A stretch of 64,000 nucleotides of DNA from Pontiella sulfatireligans (GTDB taxonomy: Bacteria > Verrucomicrobiota > Kiritimatiellia > Kiritimatiellales > Pontiellaceae). This document shows positions 16,466-25,295 of the stretch, piece by piece. The position numbers and the translations under genes are program-made. The notes beneath the pieces were generated by a model. It ran no database searches and had not been told where the DNA came from. It saw nothing but the letters and a program-made list of their open reading frames with translations. The stretch spans positions 744,001-808,000 of the forward strand of contig NZ_CAAHFH010000002.1 of assembly GCF_900890705.1 (NCBI RefSeq), written 5' to 3'. How positions within the stretch are numbered: position 1 is the stretch's first letter; every line of letters begins with the position of its first letter.

Positions 16466-19396
16466 ATGACATTTTTAAACAAAAAAATTAAAGGGTTGTC
16501 GTCGTGGCGCATCGCGATCATCACGACTTTATTTTTCGCAGTGGGTGCCGAAGCATTGAGCCCTCACCCGCCAGGCCCTCCTCCATCACCACTAGTGATT
16601 GGCATTGAGATCAATGGTTCCCTCGAGATTGAAAAGGGAAGCTGGACCATTTATACCTGCACGGCATCCTATACCGACGGATCGCGAAAGGAAGTGTCTC
16701 CTGCATGGAGTATCTCCTCCCCCTCCTCCTCCACCTCCTTGCTCGACTCGGGGTGGCTCTACACCGGACTCATCGACGTCGGCCAGACGATTACGCTTAC
16801 CGCCGTCTTTGGGGGAATGGCCGCCGAGCTGGAAGCCGATATCAAGAACGTTCCTCCGGTGCCCGTATTGGTTGGCTTAGAAATAGCCGGGCCCACCAAC
16901 GTGAACCGGAATGCCTGGCAGGAATACACCTGCACGGCAGCTTATTCAGACGGATCGCGAAAGACGGTGACCCCTTCATGGAGCCTTGCCTCCCCCGCGT
17001 TCTCCTCCTCCATCACCCCGTACAACGCCTCGGGATGGCTCAATACCGGACTCACCGACTTCGGCGAGACCGTTACGCTGAAAGCCGCCTTCAAGGGAAT
17101 GGCCGGTGAGCTGGGGGCAACCGTCAAGAACGTTCCTTGGACGCCGGCACTGACCGGGCTGGAAATAAACGGCCCAACCCTGCTGAACGAGGACATCTGG
17201 CAGGCATACACCTGCACGGCAACCTATTCCGACGGGACGCAAAAGGCGGTCGATCCTTCGTGGGGACTATCCTCTCCGTCTTCCTCCATGACCCTCTACC
17301 CGTACAGCCACGCTGGCTGGCTCTACACCGGACTCATCGACTCCGACCAGACGGCGACGCTTACCGCCTTCTTCGAAGGAATGGCCATCGAGTTCGAGGC
17401 TTCCATTAAGAACGTGCCGTCGGAACCCGTTCTGACGGGCGTTAAGATTAACGGCCCGCTCGAGATTGAAAAGGGAAGCTGGACGGTTTATACGTGCACA
17501 GCATCCTATACCGACGGATCGCGAAAGGAAGTGTCTCCTGCGTGGAGCATCTCCTCCCCCTCTTCCTCCTCCTTGATCGACTCGGGGTGGCTCTACGCCG
17601 GACTCATCGACGCCGGCCAGACGATTACGCTGACAGCCACCTTTGGCGGATTGGCCGACGAGCTCGAGGCCACCATCTCGAGCGGTCCTGCAGCCCCGGC
17701 ATTGATCGGACTGGAAATAGCCGGGCCCACCAACGTGAACCGGAATGCCTGGCAGGAATACACCTGCACCGCAGCTTATTCCGACGGATCGCGGAAGGCG
17801 GTAACCCCTTCATGGAGCCTGGCCTCCCCCGCGTTCTCGTCCACCATCACCCCGTACAACGCCTCGGGATGGCTCAATACCGGACTCACCGATATCGGCC
17901 AGACGCTTACGCTGAGAGCCGCCTTCGCGGGAATGGCCGGCGAACTGAGGGCAACCATCAAGATCATTCCTCCGGCGCCGGCGCTGAGCGGGCTGGAAAT
18001 AAACGGCCCAACCCAGCTGAACGAAGATGTTTGGCAAGCATACACCTGCACGGCAACCTATTCCGACGGGACGCAAAAGGCGGTCGATCCTTCGTGGGGA
18101 CTATCCTCCCCCTCTTCCTCCATGACCCTCTATCCATACGGTCACGAGGGATGGCTCTACACCGGACTCATCGATTCCGACCAGACGGTAACGCTTTCCG
18201 CCTTCTTCGAGGGAGCAGCCGTCGAGCTGGAGGCTTCCATTAAGAACGTGCCGTCGGAACCCGTTCTGACGGGCGTTAAGATTAACGGCCCGGCCGAGGT
18301 TCAAAAGGGAAGCTGGACGATTTATAGTTGCACGGCATCCTATTCCGATGGATCGCAAAGAGCGGTGCAGCCTTCGTGGAGCATTTCCTCCCCCTCTTCC
18401 TCCTCCTTGATCGACTCGGGATGGCTCTACACCGGACTCATCAACGTCGGCCAGACCATTACGCTGGCAGCCTCCTTTGGCGGAAGGACCGCCGAACTGG
18501 AGGCTGCCATCACGAGCGTTCCTACGGACCCGGTCTTGACCGGCTTGGAAATAGCCGGGCCCACCAACGTGAACCAGGATGAATGGCAGGAATACACCTG
18601 CACCGCATCTTATTCCGACGGATCGCGAAAGGCGGTAACCCCCTCGTGGACCCTGGCCTCACCCGCGTTCTCCTCCTCCATCACCCCTTACAACGCCTCA
18701 GGATGGCTCCATACCGGGCTGACCGATATCGGCGAGACCGTTACGCTGAGAGCCGCCTTCGAGGGAATGGCCGGCGAACTGAGGGCCACCATCAAAACCG
18801 TTCCTCCGGCGCCGGCGCTGAGCGGGCTGGAAATAAACGGTCCAACCCAGCTAAACGAGGATGTTTGGCAGGCATACACCTGCACGGCAACCTATTCCGA
18901 CGGGACGCAAAAGGCGGTCGATCCTTCGTGGGGACTATCCTCTCCGTCTTCCTCCATGACCCTCTACCCGTACAACCACGCTGGCTGGCTCTACACCGGA
19001 CTCATCGACTCCGACCAGACGGCGACGCTTACCGCCTTCTTCGAAGGAATGGCCATCGAGCTGGTGGCAATCATCAAGAACGTTCCTTCGGCGCCAGCAT
19101 TAACCGCCCTAGAAACAGCCGGAACAACCAACGATAAGACCGTAACTGTCCACTCATTGGATGAAATTATTTTCCCGCTAACCGGATTTGAAGGCCAGTG
19201 GCTGGATTGCTATCTGTATGACGAAACTGCTGATGAATATATTTCCTTTGGACACATGTATGAGCCGGATGAGCTTGTTATCCAGAACCTTGATCCAACC
19301 CATTTGTATTGGCTTAGAATAAGAATACTGGACGAAAAGACGGGGCAATGGCCACTAATTCATGACAGCTCCATTGAATACATAAAGCCGGAGTAA
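16466..19396 (+). CDS. Secreted protein with nine tandem Ig-like modules
   Basis: 976 residues from the ATG at 16466 (a TTG precedes it). A signal peptide (RIAIITTLFFAVGAEA) is followed by a Pro-rich linker and nine modules of about 92 residues, each with the bacterial Ig-like pattern 'GLEI.GP', 'YTCTA.Y.DGS.K.V.PSW.L.SP', 'GWL.TGL.D..QT.TL.A.F.G'. They fall into three types that repeat in order A-B-C three times: A has KGSWT, B has NAWQEYTC, C has EDVWQAYTC or EDIWQ. The final 100 residues are unique (ETAGTTNDKTVTV..., YLYDETADEYISF) and resemble the small protein encoded 20 bp downstream. Likely an extracellular stalk or adhesin. The Shine-Dalgarno is weak. Confidence 0.85.
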   Translation: MTFLNKKIKGLSSWRIAIITTLFFAVGAEALSPHPPGPPPSPLVIGIEINGSLEIEKGSWTIYTCTASYTDGSRKEVSPAWSISSPSSSTSLLDSGWLYTGLIDVGQTITLTAVFGGMAAELEADIKNVPPVPVLVGLEIAGPTNVNRNAWQEYTCTAAYSDGSRKTVTPSWSLASPAFSSSITPYNASGWLNTGLTDFGETVTLKAAFKGMAGELGATVKNVPWTPALTGLEINGPTLLNEDIWQAYTCTATYSDGTQKAVDPSWGLSSPSSSMTLYPYSHAGWLYTGLIDSDQTATLTAFFEGMAIEFEASIKNVPSEPVLTGVKINGPLEIEKGSWTVYTCTASYTDGSRKEVSPAWSISSPSSSSLIDSGWLYAGLIDAGQTITLTATFGGLADELEATISSGPAAPALIGLEIAGPTNVNRNAWQEYTCTAAYSDGSRKAVTPSWSLASPAFSSTITPYNASGWLNTGLTDIGQTLTLRAAFAGMAGELRATIKIIPPAPALSGLEINGPTQLNEDVWQAYTCTATYSDGTQKAVDPSWGLSSPSSSMTLYPYGHEGWLYTGLIDSDQTVTLSAFFEGAAVELEASIKNVPSEPVLTGVKINGPAEVQKGSWTIYSCTASYSDGSQRAVQPSWSISSPSSSSLIDSGWLYTGLINVGQTITLAASFGGRTAELEAAITSVPTDPVLTGLEIAGPTNVNQDEWQEYTCTASYSDGSRKAVTPSWTLASPAFSSSITPYNASGWLHTGLTDIGETVTLRAAFEGMAGELRATIKTVPPAPALSGLEINGPTQLNEDVWQAYTCTATYSDGTQKAVDPSWGLSSPSSSMTLYPYNHAGWLYTGLIDSDQTATLTAFFEGMAIELVAIIKNVPSAPALTALETAGTTNDKTVTVHSLDEIIFPLTGFEGQWLDCYLYDETADEYISFGHMYEPDELVIQNLDPTHLYWLRIRILDEKTGQWPLIHDSSIEYIKPE
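16601..19100 (+). repeat. Three-copy 0.83-kb super-repeat inside the Ig-array gene
   Basis: Equivalent points lie at 16601, 17438 and 18272, giving periods of 837 and 834 bp. Each super-repeat holds one A, one B and one C module. Long stretches are near-identical in DNA, including synonymous positions, for example around 17210-17380 and 18890-19050. This argues for recent duplication or gene conversion. Confidence 0.85.
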
Positions 19397-19416
19397 CCTC
19401 GAAATAAAGGATTAAG

Positions 19417-19710
19417 ATGAAACTATTTATTTTCTCACTATTGATTTTGGCTGGTATCTCAACGCATGCAGGAACGGTCGGACTGCCATTAGAGCGCATG
19501 TCGATACCGGCGGTAACCGGAGACTATTCAATTTGCATTTGGGATGATTCTGCCAGCGACTGGTACACCGAATTTGCTCCCTACGATGGATCGGGATTTT
19601 TCAATTTTCAGGTCCCTGAATGGGATAATTGGTATTGGATCGGATTATGGGATGCCAAATCAGAAAGCTATATATTCGGCAAATGGATCGGGCATTTTAA
19701 GGTGAACTAA
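19417..19710 (+). CDS. Small secreted protein
   Basis: 97 residues; AAGGATTAAGATG supports the start and MKLFIFSLLILAGISTHAG is a signal peptide, leaving about 78 mature residues. The mature part is rich in Trp, Tyr and Asp (ICIWDDSASDWYTEF, WYWIGLWDAKSESYIFG). The pattern 'D[ED][ST]A.[DE]' followed by 'YW[LI]' is also seen in the C-terminal domain of the Ig-array protein just upstream and, more loosely, in the repeats of the 6562-7377 protein (YIWDSATDKYTIY). Only 20 bp separate it from the Ig-array gene, so they are likely co-expressed and perhaps interact. Function unknown. Confidence 0.7.
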   Translation: MKLFIFSLLILAGISTHAGTVGLPLERMSIPAVTGDYSICIWDDSASDWYTEFAPYDGSGFFNFQVPEWDNWYWIGLWDAKSESYIFGKWIGHFKVN

Positions 19711-19856
19711 ATATCGTCGCTGCCTTTGCTTCGGGTCGCTTTCCTGACAAGTTTTTTTATCAACACAAAGCTTTGCGGGACTCCGCGCACTTCGCGCCTT
19801 TGCGTTTAAATTTTACCGCGCCTGGTCCATTGCATCTAATTCGAGGCGGAACTTTC

Positions 19857-21410
19857 CTAACCTGGTAAAATGACGGGAGCAAGGGCGGTCGCGAGGGCGA
19901 GCAGGAGGAGGAAGGCTGCGACTTTGCGTTGGTCGCGGTTACGGGCGTGGACGAGCAACAGGATCCAGCCGGCGTACCACAGGAATGAGGCAAGCAGCGG
20001 AGGGCGGGCGACGGACCAGCAGGCTCCCGGTAGTTGGGCGAGCCAACCGGTGGATCCGAGGAGGCCGTCGATGAAGGCCAGCGCCGCATAGTTGAAAACT
20101 TCGGACGCTACGGGCAGCACGATGGAGAGCCAGCCGCATAGGACGATACAGAAGGTCAGGGGTACAACGATCAGGTTGCCGAACAACGAGACCGGCGAAA
20201 ACGTTGCAAAGTACAACGACGTCAACGGCATGGAGGCAATGAAAGCCGCAACGGAGGTGATTCCCAGCGAAGCGACGTAGGCCCATGCGCCGTTAAGCCA
20301 GCCGCGTCCGCGGTAAACAAACCCTTCCGGAACGACCGAGAAGCCCATGACAATAAAGCTGACCACGATGAAGGAAAATATGAATCCGGCCGAAAGGATT
20401 TCCGCCGGATGGAAGCCCAGCAGGAGGATCAGGGCAAAGGCGATGGAGACGGACACGTCGGGCTGCCTCCGGAAAAGCGGCGCGAGGAAATAGACGGAAG
20501 CCATCGTCACGGCGCGCAGCGCGCTGGACTTCATGCCGGTGGACACCACGTAGAGCAGCAGGAGCGGCAGCAGCCATACACCCCACCAGTTGCGAGGCAC
20601 CCCAATGGACTGAAGCACAATCGTAAGAAACAGGCCGGCCATCCCTACATGCAGGCCGGAGATGGCAAAAATGTGCATCGTTCCGGTCCGCGAAAACTGC
20701 TCATTGATGGCGGAAGGGACGGCTTTGCGGTAGCCGAGCAGCAACGCTTTGTAGACCGCCAGTTGCGAGGGATAGCGCCCAATGCCTTTGGAGAGGCTTT
20801 CTGCCACCCGCTCCCTGAGCGCCTGGCCCCAGACTCTTGGATAATATCGCCGGGGGCCGGATAATTCCTCCCAAGCCATGGACTGCACAGCCATTTCGAT
20901 TGGTTCTCCGCCTGGGTAGCGGCGCTTGCGCAGCTGGCCCGAAAGCAGCAAACGGTCGTCAAATGCAATGTCGAGATCAGGCGGCGCTCCGCCAATGCGG
21001 ACCTGAACGCGACCGCTCCGGCGCCTCCACTCTCCAGACAAGTTTAATCCTTCGCATTCAAACGGGAACACCCACGATCCTCGCCCGCTATCGCGATAGG
21101 CATAATATACAGGCTGGGTCGCAATCCGGCCAATCAGCTCCACTCCATACAGCGGAAGCGCGGGCGACAACTGCCTGACTTCTACGTCGGATGGAATCCC
21201 TGCCCCAGCCACATAGCGGCAGGCGGCAACCATTGCAACGCAGCCGAACACCGAAACACTGGAAAACCTCCTTCGAAGAAACAGAAAGCCCAGCAGCAGG
21301 CAAAGCACGGAAGCCACGACCAAAAAACTGAAGGGGAAAAGACCGCTTGCACCGAGCAGCATGCCAGCAGCAACGCTCAGCGCAACACCGACCAGCGGAC
21401 GGCGGATCAC
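19857..21410 (-). CDS. comEC: ComEC/Rec2 family DNA-uptake channel protein
   Basis: 517 residues. N-terminal membrane helices with a DUF4131-like soluble segment (residues about 75-190), then the Competence domain with the hallmark AISGLHVGM (about residue 247-255), SALRAVTMA, and eight or more further helices. The C-terminal metallo-beta-lactamase domain of long ComEC proteins is absent: the protein ends after the last helix (ATALAPVILPG). ComEC carries single-stranded DNA across the inner membrane during transformation. The first conventional start is GTG at 21410, but the strong Shine-Dalgarno AAAGGAGGT (21439-21447) lies 4 bases before an in-frame ATC at 21434, so the real start may be that non-canonical codon, adding eight residues. 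Confidence 0.85.
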   Translation of the reverse strand: MIRRPLVGVALSVAAGMLLGASGLFPFSFLVVASVLCLLLGFLFLRRRFSSVSVFGCVAMVAACRYVAGAGIPSDVEVRQLSPALPLYGVELIGRIATQPVYYAYRDSGRGSWVFPFECEGLNLSGEWRRRSGRVQVRIGGAPPDLDIAFDDRLLLSGQLRKRRYPGGEPIEMAVQSMAWEELSGPRRYYPRVWGQALRERVAESLSKGIGRYPSQLAVYKALLLGYRKAVPSAINEQFSRTGTMHIFAISGLHVGMAGLFLTIVLQSIGVPRNWWGVWLLPLLLLYVVSTGMKSSALRAVTMASVYFLAPLFRRQPDVSVSIAFALILLLGFHPAEILSAGFIFSFIVVSFIVMGFSVVPEGFVYRGRGWLNGAWAYVASLGITSVAAFIASMPLTSLYFATFSPVSLFGNLIVVPLTFCIVLCGWLSIVLPVASEVFNYAALAFIDGLLGSTGWLAQLPGACWSVARPPLLASFLWYAGWILLLVHARNRDQRKVAAFLLLLALATALAPVILPG

Positions 21411-21541
21411 AAGGCTTGCTGCAGTACGGGCGATGGCGACCTCCTTTACGTATTGCGTATTTTTGCAAGTACAATACGTTTACTCCATATTATTATTTGT
21501 ATTATTTATACTTTCTTATCCACAAAGTCAGCGAGGCACAT

Positions 21542-21564
21542 GCCTAGGGAGAACAGGCCTAGGC
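21542..21564. other. Inverted repeat flanking the IS66 element (left)
   Basis: GCCTAGG at 21542-21548 and CCTAGGC at 21558-21564, a 7-bp perfect stem. A similar GCCTAGC/GCTAGGC pair is at 23948-23977, immediately beyond the right target duplication. Before the insertion the two hairpins were about 30 bp apart. Confidence 0.5.
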
Positions 21565-21644
21565 TGGAGCAACCTCAGAAAGACGTATGCGTCTTTTCCC
21601 CGACCTCATAGGCAGCCAGGCCAATACCTGATAACTTGTTGGGT

Positions 21645-21974
21645 ATGGATACGAATGAAAACACTACGCCGGGGCGGGCTTCATATACCGAGGAAGAACG
21701 CCGGGAACTGATTGAGGAGTTTAAATCGTCGGATTTGACGCAGGCGGCATTTTGCAGGGAATGGAATCTCAATTCCAAAACGCTGGCCAGATGGCTGCGC
21801 ATCGAGCGGGACGAAAATGAGGTGTCTTTTTGCGAGGTGGAACTCGGGAATACTTCTGCCCCGGGAAACAAAGTGAGCGTCCATCTGCCCAACGGCATCG
21901 AAGTGACCGTGCCGGTTGGTTCAGCGAAGGAGTTGGCCGATGTGTTCCGGGAGGCCGCGACATGCTTGGCCTAA
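21645..21974 (+). CDS. tnpA: IS66 accessory protein TnpA (HTH)
   Basis: 109 residues from the ATG at 21645 (an in-frame TTG lies 9 bases upstream). The N-terminal half has the IS66/IS3 accessory helix-turn-helix: YTEEERRELIEEF, LTQAAFCREWNL, then KTLARWLR. The tail (VSVHLPNGIEVTVPVG) is the typical TnpA C-terminal strand pair. It overlaps tnpB by 13 bases. It is thought to help the transposase bind the ends. Confidence 0.88.
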   Translation: MDTNENTTPGRASYTEEERRELIEEFKSSDLTQAAFCREWNLNSKTLARWLRIERDENEVSFCEVELGNTSAPGNKVSVHLPNGIEVTVPVGSAKELADVFREAATCLA

Positions 21975-22309
21975 GTGGATCATTGCGAGTATTTTTGGCT
22001 GTGGAGCCCGTGGACCTGCGCAAAAGTTTTAATGGGCTGCATGGCGTTGTGCTCGACCGGTTGAAGGAGGATCCGTGTTCGGGAGCGCTGTATGTGTTTA
22101 CGAATCGGCGACGGAACCGAATCAAAACGCTCTATTGGGATGGAACAGGCATGTGGGTGATGATCAAGCGTCTGGAGCAGGGATGCTTTACTTGGCCAAC
22201 GGGGATTGGCGAAAGTGAAAAGCTTGCACTGGCTCCCGAGGCACTGGCGCTACTGCTGGATGGAGTCGACCTAAAGCAAGGCTCGTTAAAGCCTTGGTAC
22301 CAACGCTGA
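21962..22309 (+). CDS. tnpB: IS66 Orf2 protein TnpB
   Basis: 115 residues from the ATG at 21962. Diagnostic Orf2 motifs: VDLRKSFNGLHGVV, then GALYVFTNRRRNRIKTLYWD and GMWVMIKRLEQGCF. Usual length for the family. The start lies within the end of tnpA, as in most IS66 elements. Its exact role in transposition is not settled. Confidence 0.92.
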   Translation: MLGLSGSLRVFLAVEPVDLRKSFNGLHGVVLDRLKEDPCSGALYVFTNRRRNRIKTLYWDGTGMWVMIKRLEQGCFTWPTGIGESEKLALAPEALALLLDGVDLKQGSLKPWYQR

Positions 22310-22373
22310 ATTTTTTGAATATTTCCGATCTTGATGCCCCCTTTTCCGAACCGGTTTTGGTATAATATGCCGC

Positions 22374-23906
22374 ATGGTTTACAGTCGGGTACATTTTAAT
22401 CAGCTACTGGAAGAACAAGCAATTTCCCGTTCGCAGATTGATCAGCTCAAAACCGAAAACCGCCTGCTTCAGGAGAAGGTCCAATGCCTGATGAAGAGGC
22501 TCTTTGGCAGTAGTTCAGAAAAACTCAGTCCCGATCAGCTGGAGCTCGAACTTGAAGAGTTTCGCGAACTGCAGGAAGCTTTGGATCTGGCCGAATCCAA
22601 GACCGAACTGGCCGAAGAGGAACAAAAGCAATCCAAGCGAGGGAAGCGCAAGGGGCTCGATGCACGCATCCCCAAAGATCTGCCGACCGAAACCATTATT
22701 ATCGATCCGGATGAAGTGATCGCCCATCCAGAGCTTTACAAAAAGATCGGCGAAGAGCGCCTGGAACAACTCGATATCACGCCGACTCAATTCATTAAAA
22801 TCGTAACCATCCGCAATAAATACAAGAAGCGTGACGACCGTTCCGTTGCCCCGTTGATTGCACCTGCTCCAAAGCAACTGATTGAAAACTCCTACGCCAC
22901 GGTCGGCCTTGTTCTTCATATCATCCTTGGTAAATACTGCGATCATCTTCCGCTTTACCGGCAGGAACAGATCTTCAAGCAACGCTTCGGCGTTGAAATC
23001 AGTCGAAAAACCATGGGCGGATGGATGTATCTAGTTGCCCAGTGGTTATCGCTGATCTATGAAGCGCTTCGAAATGAAATCCGCGCGAGCGGATACATTC
23101 AGGCCGACGAAACATTCATCAAATATCAGGACCCGAAAAAGGACTACTGTCCCAACGGATACCTATGGGCTTATCATTCGCCTGCCGTCGGCGTGCGCTT
23201 TGAATGGCACGCCAGCCGTGCGGCGACCTGCCTTGACTCGATGCTGATTGGTTACTCCGGGCTGCTGCAGACCGACGGCTACGCCGGGTACACCAGCTGG
23301 CTGAACAAGAAATCACATGCGGCAGAAAAGGCCTCGATCATTCATGCTGCCTGCTGGGCACATGCCCGACGCAAGTTTAAGGAAGTTCCCGGCAACCCGA
23401 CCGCTGAGGACGTCGTAAAACTCATCGCCAAACTTTATCGGGTTGAAAGTAAGCTACGCGACAACCCCGATCTTGACCGCGCTGCTTATCGACAGGAGCA
23501 CTCCGCGCCCGTCCTGGAACAGATAAAATCGATCCTCGAAACCGAGCGCTTCCGGCAACTACCGCAAAGCAACTTCGGCAAAGCGATCCACTACACCCTC
23601 GAGCGCTGGGATGCGCTCAATCTTTACCTCGAACACGACAAACTCGAAATATGCAACAACCTCGTCGAGAATGCCATCCGGCCCACCGCCATCGGCAAAA
23701 AGAACTTTCTATTTTTCGGTAGCCCCGACTCCGGTCAGACCAGTGCAGTCATTTACAGCCTCATCGAAACCTGCCGCAAACTCGACATCAACCCGGCAGT
23801 CTACCTTCGTGAAATCCTTACGGCTTTGCCGACGATGAATCAATCCGAAGCAGCCGATTGGACGCCTGCCCGCTGGAAGTCATCCCGCGAAAACACCTCT
23901 GCGTAA
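22374..23906 (+). CDS. tnpC: IS66 family DDE transposase
   Basis: 510 residues, full length. N-terminal leucine-zipper coiled coil (ISRSQIDQLKTENRLLQEKV) followed by MKRLFGSSSEKLSPDQ, a zinc-finger-region segment, then the DDE core: first Asp in QADETFIKYQD, second in LQTDGYAGY, Glu in NNLVENAIRPTAIGKKNF. CWAHARRKF is also typical. The tail ends with a short IS66 C-terminal domain (PAVYLREILTALPT). No frameshift seen. A TATAAT-like sequence lies just before the ATG. Confidence 0.93.
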   Translation: MVYSRVHFNQLLEEQAISRSQIDQLKTENRLLQEKVQCLMKRLFGSSSEKLSPDQLELELEEFRELQEALDLAESKTELAEEEQKQSKRGKRKGLDARIPKDLPTETIIIDPDEVIAHPELYKKIGEERLEQLDITPTQFIKIVTIRNKYKKRDDRSVAPLIAPAPKQLIENSYATVGLVLHIILGKYCDHLPLYRQEQIFKQRFGVEISRKTMGGWMYLVAQWLSLIYEALRNEIRASGYIQADETFIKYQDPKKDYCPNGYLWAYHSPAVGVRFEWHASRAATCLDSMLIGYSGLLQTDGYAGYTSWLNKKSHAAEKASIIHAACWAHARRKFKEVPGNPTAEDVVKLIAKLYRVESKLRDNPDLDRAAYRQEHSAPVLEQIKSILETERFRQLPQSNFGKAIHYTLERWDALNLYLEHDKLEICNNLVENAIRPTAIGKKNFLFFGSPDSGQTSAVIYSLIETCRKLDINPAVYLREILTALPTMNQSEAADWTPARWKSSRENTSA

Positions 23907-23947
23907 TCCTGTCAATGCGGTGGCCGAAAAGACGCATACAGAAAGAC

Positions 23948-23977
23948 GCCTAGCCACTGGGCACAATGGTGCTAGGC
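23948..23977. other. Inverted repeat flanking the IS66 element (right)
   Basis: GCCTAGC at 23948-23954 and GCTAGGC at 23971-23977 with a 16-bp loop. No T-run follows. The stretch to 24150 holds no gene; it includes a phrase near 24031 (CACCACAGAGCACACAGAGG) typical of environmental intergenic repeats. Confidence 0.45.
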
Positions 23978-24150
23978 GGAAACACAACACTCTGAATTAT
24001 ATGCAATTAACTTAACTCGTCGTTTCTTTTCACCACAGAGCACACAGAGGAACGCGGAGGAATTATTTGTTACGAAGCCTCTGTGAACCTCCGAGGCCTC
24101 AAGCGTAGCGGGTGGTGAGAGATACTAATCAGATTAAGATCATATTAGAG

Positions 24151-25275
24151 CTACGACGCGGCTTTGGAGAGGCGATGATAGATCATGCGGACTTTGTGTT
24201 TGAAGCTGGAGCAGGTGTAGCGCTGGGCAACGAGCAGTTGCCCTTCTGTTGCGACGGCCAGCGAAAAGAGCGGCTCCTGGGCAACACGGAGCAGTCCTTC
24301 GGCAATGGCGTCGGAGCTCGGCAGCACATGTACGGAGGTTTTATCGGTAAGCAGTTCGTCGTAGGCCGTATCGTGAACGGTGACAAGGGGGGCGCCGGCA
24401 TGGAGCAGCGTGTAAACCAGCGGATGGATGTAGCGCCCGCCCCTTTGGGGAGCCATGAAAATCGCATCGGCTATTTCGAGAGCAGAAAGGAAGGCTTCCG
24501 GTTCTTCGGGGGAAAGAAAGGCGCAACGGGCGGCAATATCCAGACTCTCGGCCATCTTTCCGGCTTGCTCGTACTGGGCGCCCTGAAAAAAGAACGCCGC
24601 ATTCGGCATGGCGTCGATCACTTTGCGCGCCGCCATCAGCACGTCCCGCAGGCTTGAAGCGGCGCCGGGCAGCTGACAGCAAACAACGACCGCATCCGGG
24701 CGCTTGCCGAACCGCTTGATCAGCATCTCTTTTTCAACCGCACGCCGGGGATAGAGCGACTGGGAGGGAATATCCTCTACCTGCTCAATTTCCAGCGTTT
24801 TATCAATACCCATCAGGTCGGCTGTAAGGGCCCCGCAGGAGGAAAAAACGACCGTGGCTTGACCGAGCACCTTTGCCTCCATGCGCTGCAAACGCCGGGG
24901 AAAGAGCCTCCATATTCCAGCCAGACCAATCCCGCCCGAGCCGGAGAAACGGTGCGCCGCATCGTAGACCAGCGGTATTTTTTTCCAGCGGGAAAGGCGC
25001 ACGGCAAAAAAGACGGCTTCGTCGAAGGCGTGCACAGCGTCATAGGAACCGCGGCTGGCAGCCCGCATGCAGTGCATGCGCATCGTGCGCCGGCGGATGG
25101 GCCTGTTCCGGCTTCCGGCGACAACACGGATTTGCGGATGCTCCGGCAGGTCGGCGAGTGGCGCAACAAGATCAACGCGGTGCCCGGCATCGGCCAAGGC
25201 GCGCAACATGGCGACCGCGCGAACACTCCCCCGGCTCAGCGAAACCTCCTCAAACGATATGAACAGTATATTCAT
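24151..25275 (-). CDS. Glycosyltransferase, GT4-like
   Basis: 374 residues from the ATG at 25275. The longer frame to 25593 overlaps the neighbour and has no Shine-Dalgarno. The N-terminus MNILFISFEEVSLSRG with VRAVAMLRALADAGHRVDLV is the donor-independent Rossmann half of GT-B enzymes. The second half has a weaker GT4 pattern (VVVCCQLPGA, FFFQGAQYE, FLSPEEPEAFLSALEIADA, then YIHPLVYTLLHAGAPLV), where E-x7-E motifs are partly replaced. It should transfer a sugar in the cytoplasm to a surface polysaccharide or lipid carrier. It follows the TPR gene by 20 bp, probably in one operon. Confidence 0.72.
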   Translation of the reverse strand: MNILFISFEEVSLSRGSVRAVAMLRALADAGHRVDLVAPLADLPEHPQIRVVAGSRNRPIRRRTMRMHCMRAASRGSYDAVHAFDEAVFFAVRLSRWKKIPLVYDAAHRFSGSGGIGLAGIWRLFPRRLQRMEAKVLGQATVVFSSCGALTADLMGIDKTLEIEQVEDIPSQSLYPRRAVEKEMLIKRFGKRPDAVVVCCQLPGAASSLRDVLMAARKVIDAMPNAAFFFQGAQYEQAGKMAESLDIAARCAFLSPEEPEAFLSALEIADAIFMAPQRGGRYIHPLVYTLLHAGAPLVTVHDTAYDELLTDKTSVHVLPSSDAIAEGLLRVAQEPLFSLAVATEGQLLVAQRYTCSSFKHKVRMIYHRLSKAAS

Positions 25276-25295
25276 GGTCCGGCGATGGATGCGCC

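Larger units (their letters stand above)
21585..23939 (+). mobile_element. Complete IS66-family insertion sequence
   Basis: The ends share a 14-bp inverted repeat, GTATGCGTCTTTTC at 21585-21598 and its complement at 23926-23939. Exact 8-bp direct repeats AGAAAGAC flank it at 21577-21584 and 23940-23947, matching IS66 target duplications. The three-gene order (accessory HTH gene, IS66 Orf2, large DDE transposase) is that of canonical IS66 elements and all three frames are open. Confidence 0.93.

Noticed and set aside
16601..19100. CRISPR or tandem non-coding repeat
   Set aside because: The repeat unit is 834-837 bp, lies in one open frame and encodes Ig-like modules.
16599..19137. Overlapping plus- and minus-strand frames within the Ig-array gene
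   Set aside because: Arg/His-rich shadows repeated in step with the Ig modules; the secreted, signal-peptide-bearing frame explains the region.
21542..23977. Integron-type attC sites around the IS66 element
   Set aside because: The GCCTAG hairpins lack the GTTRRRY/RYYYAAC consensus, and no integrase or cassette is present.
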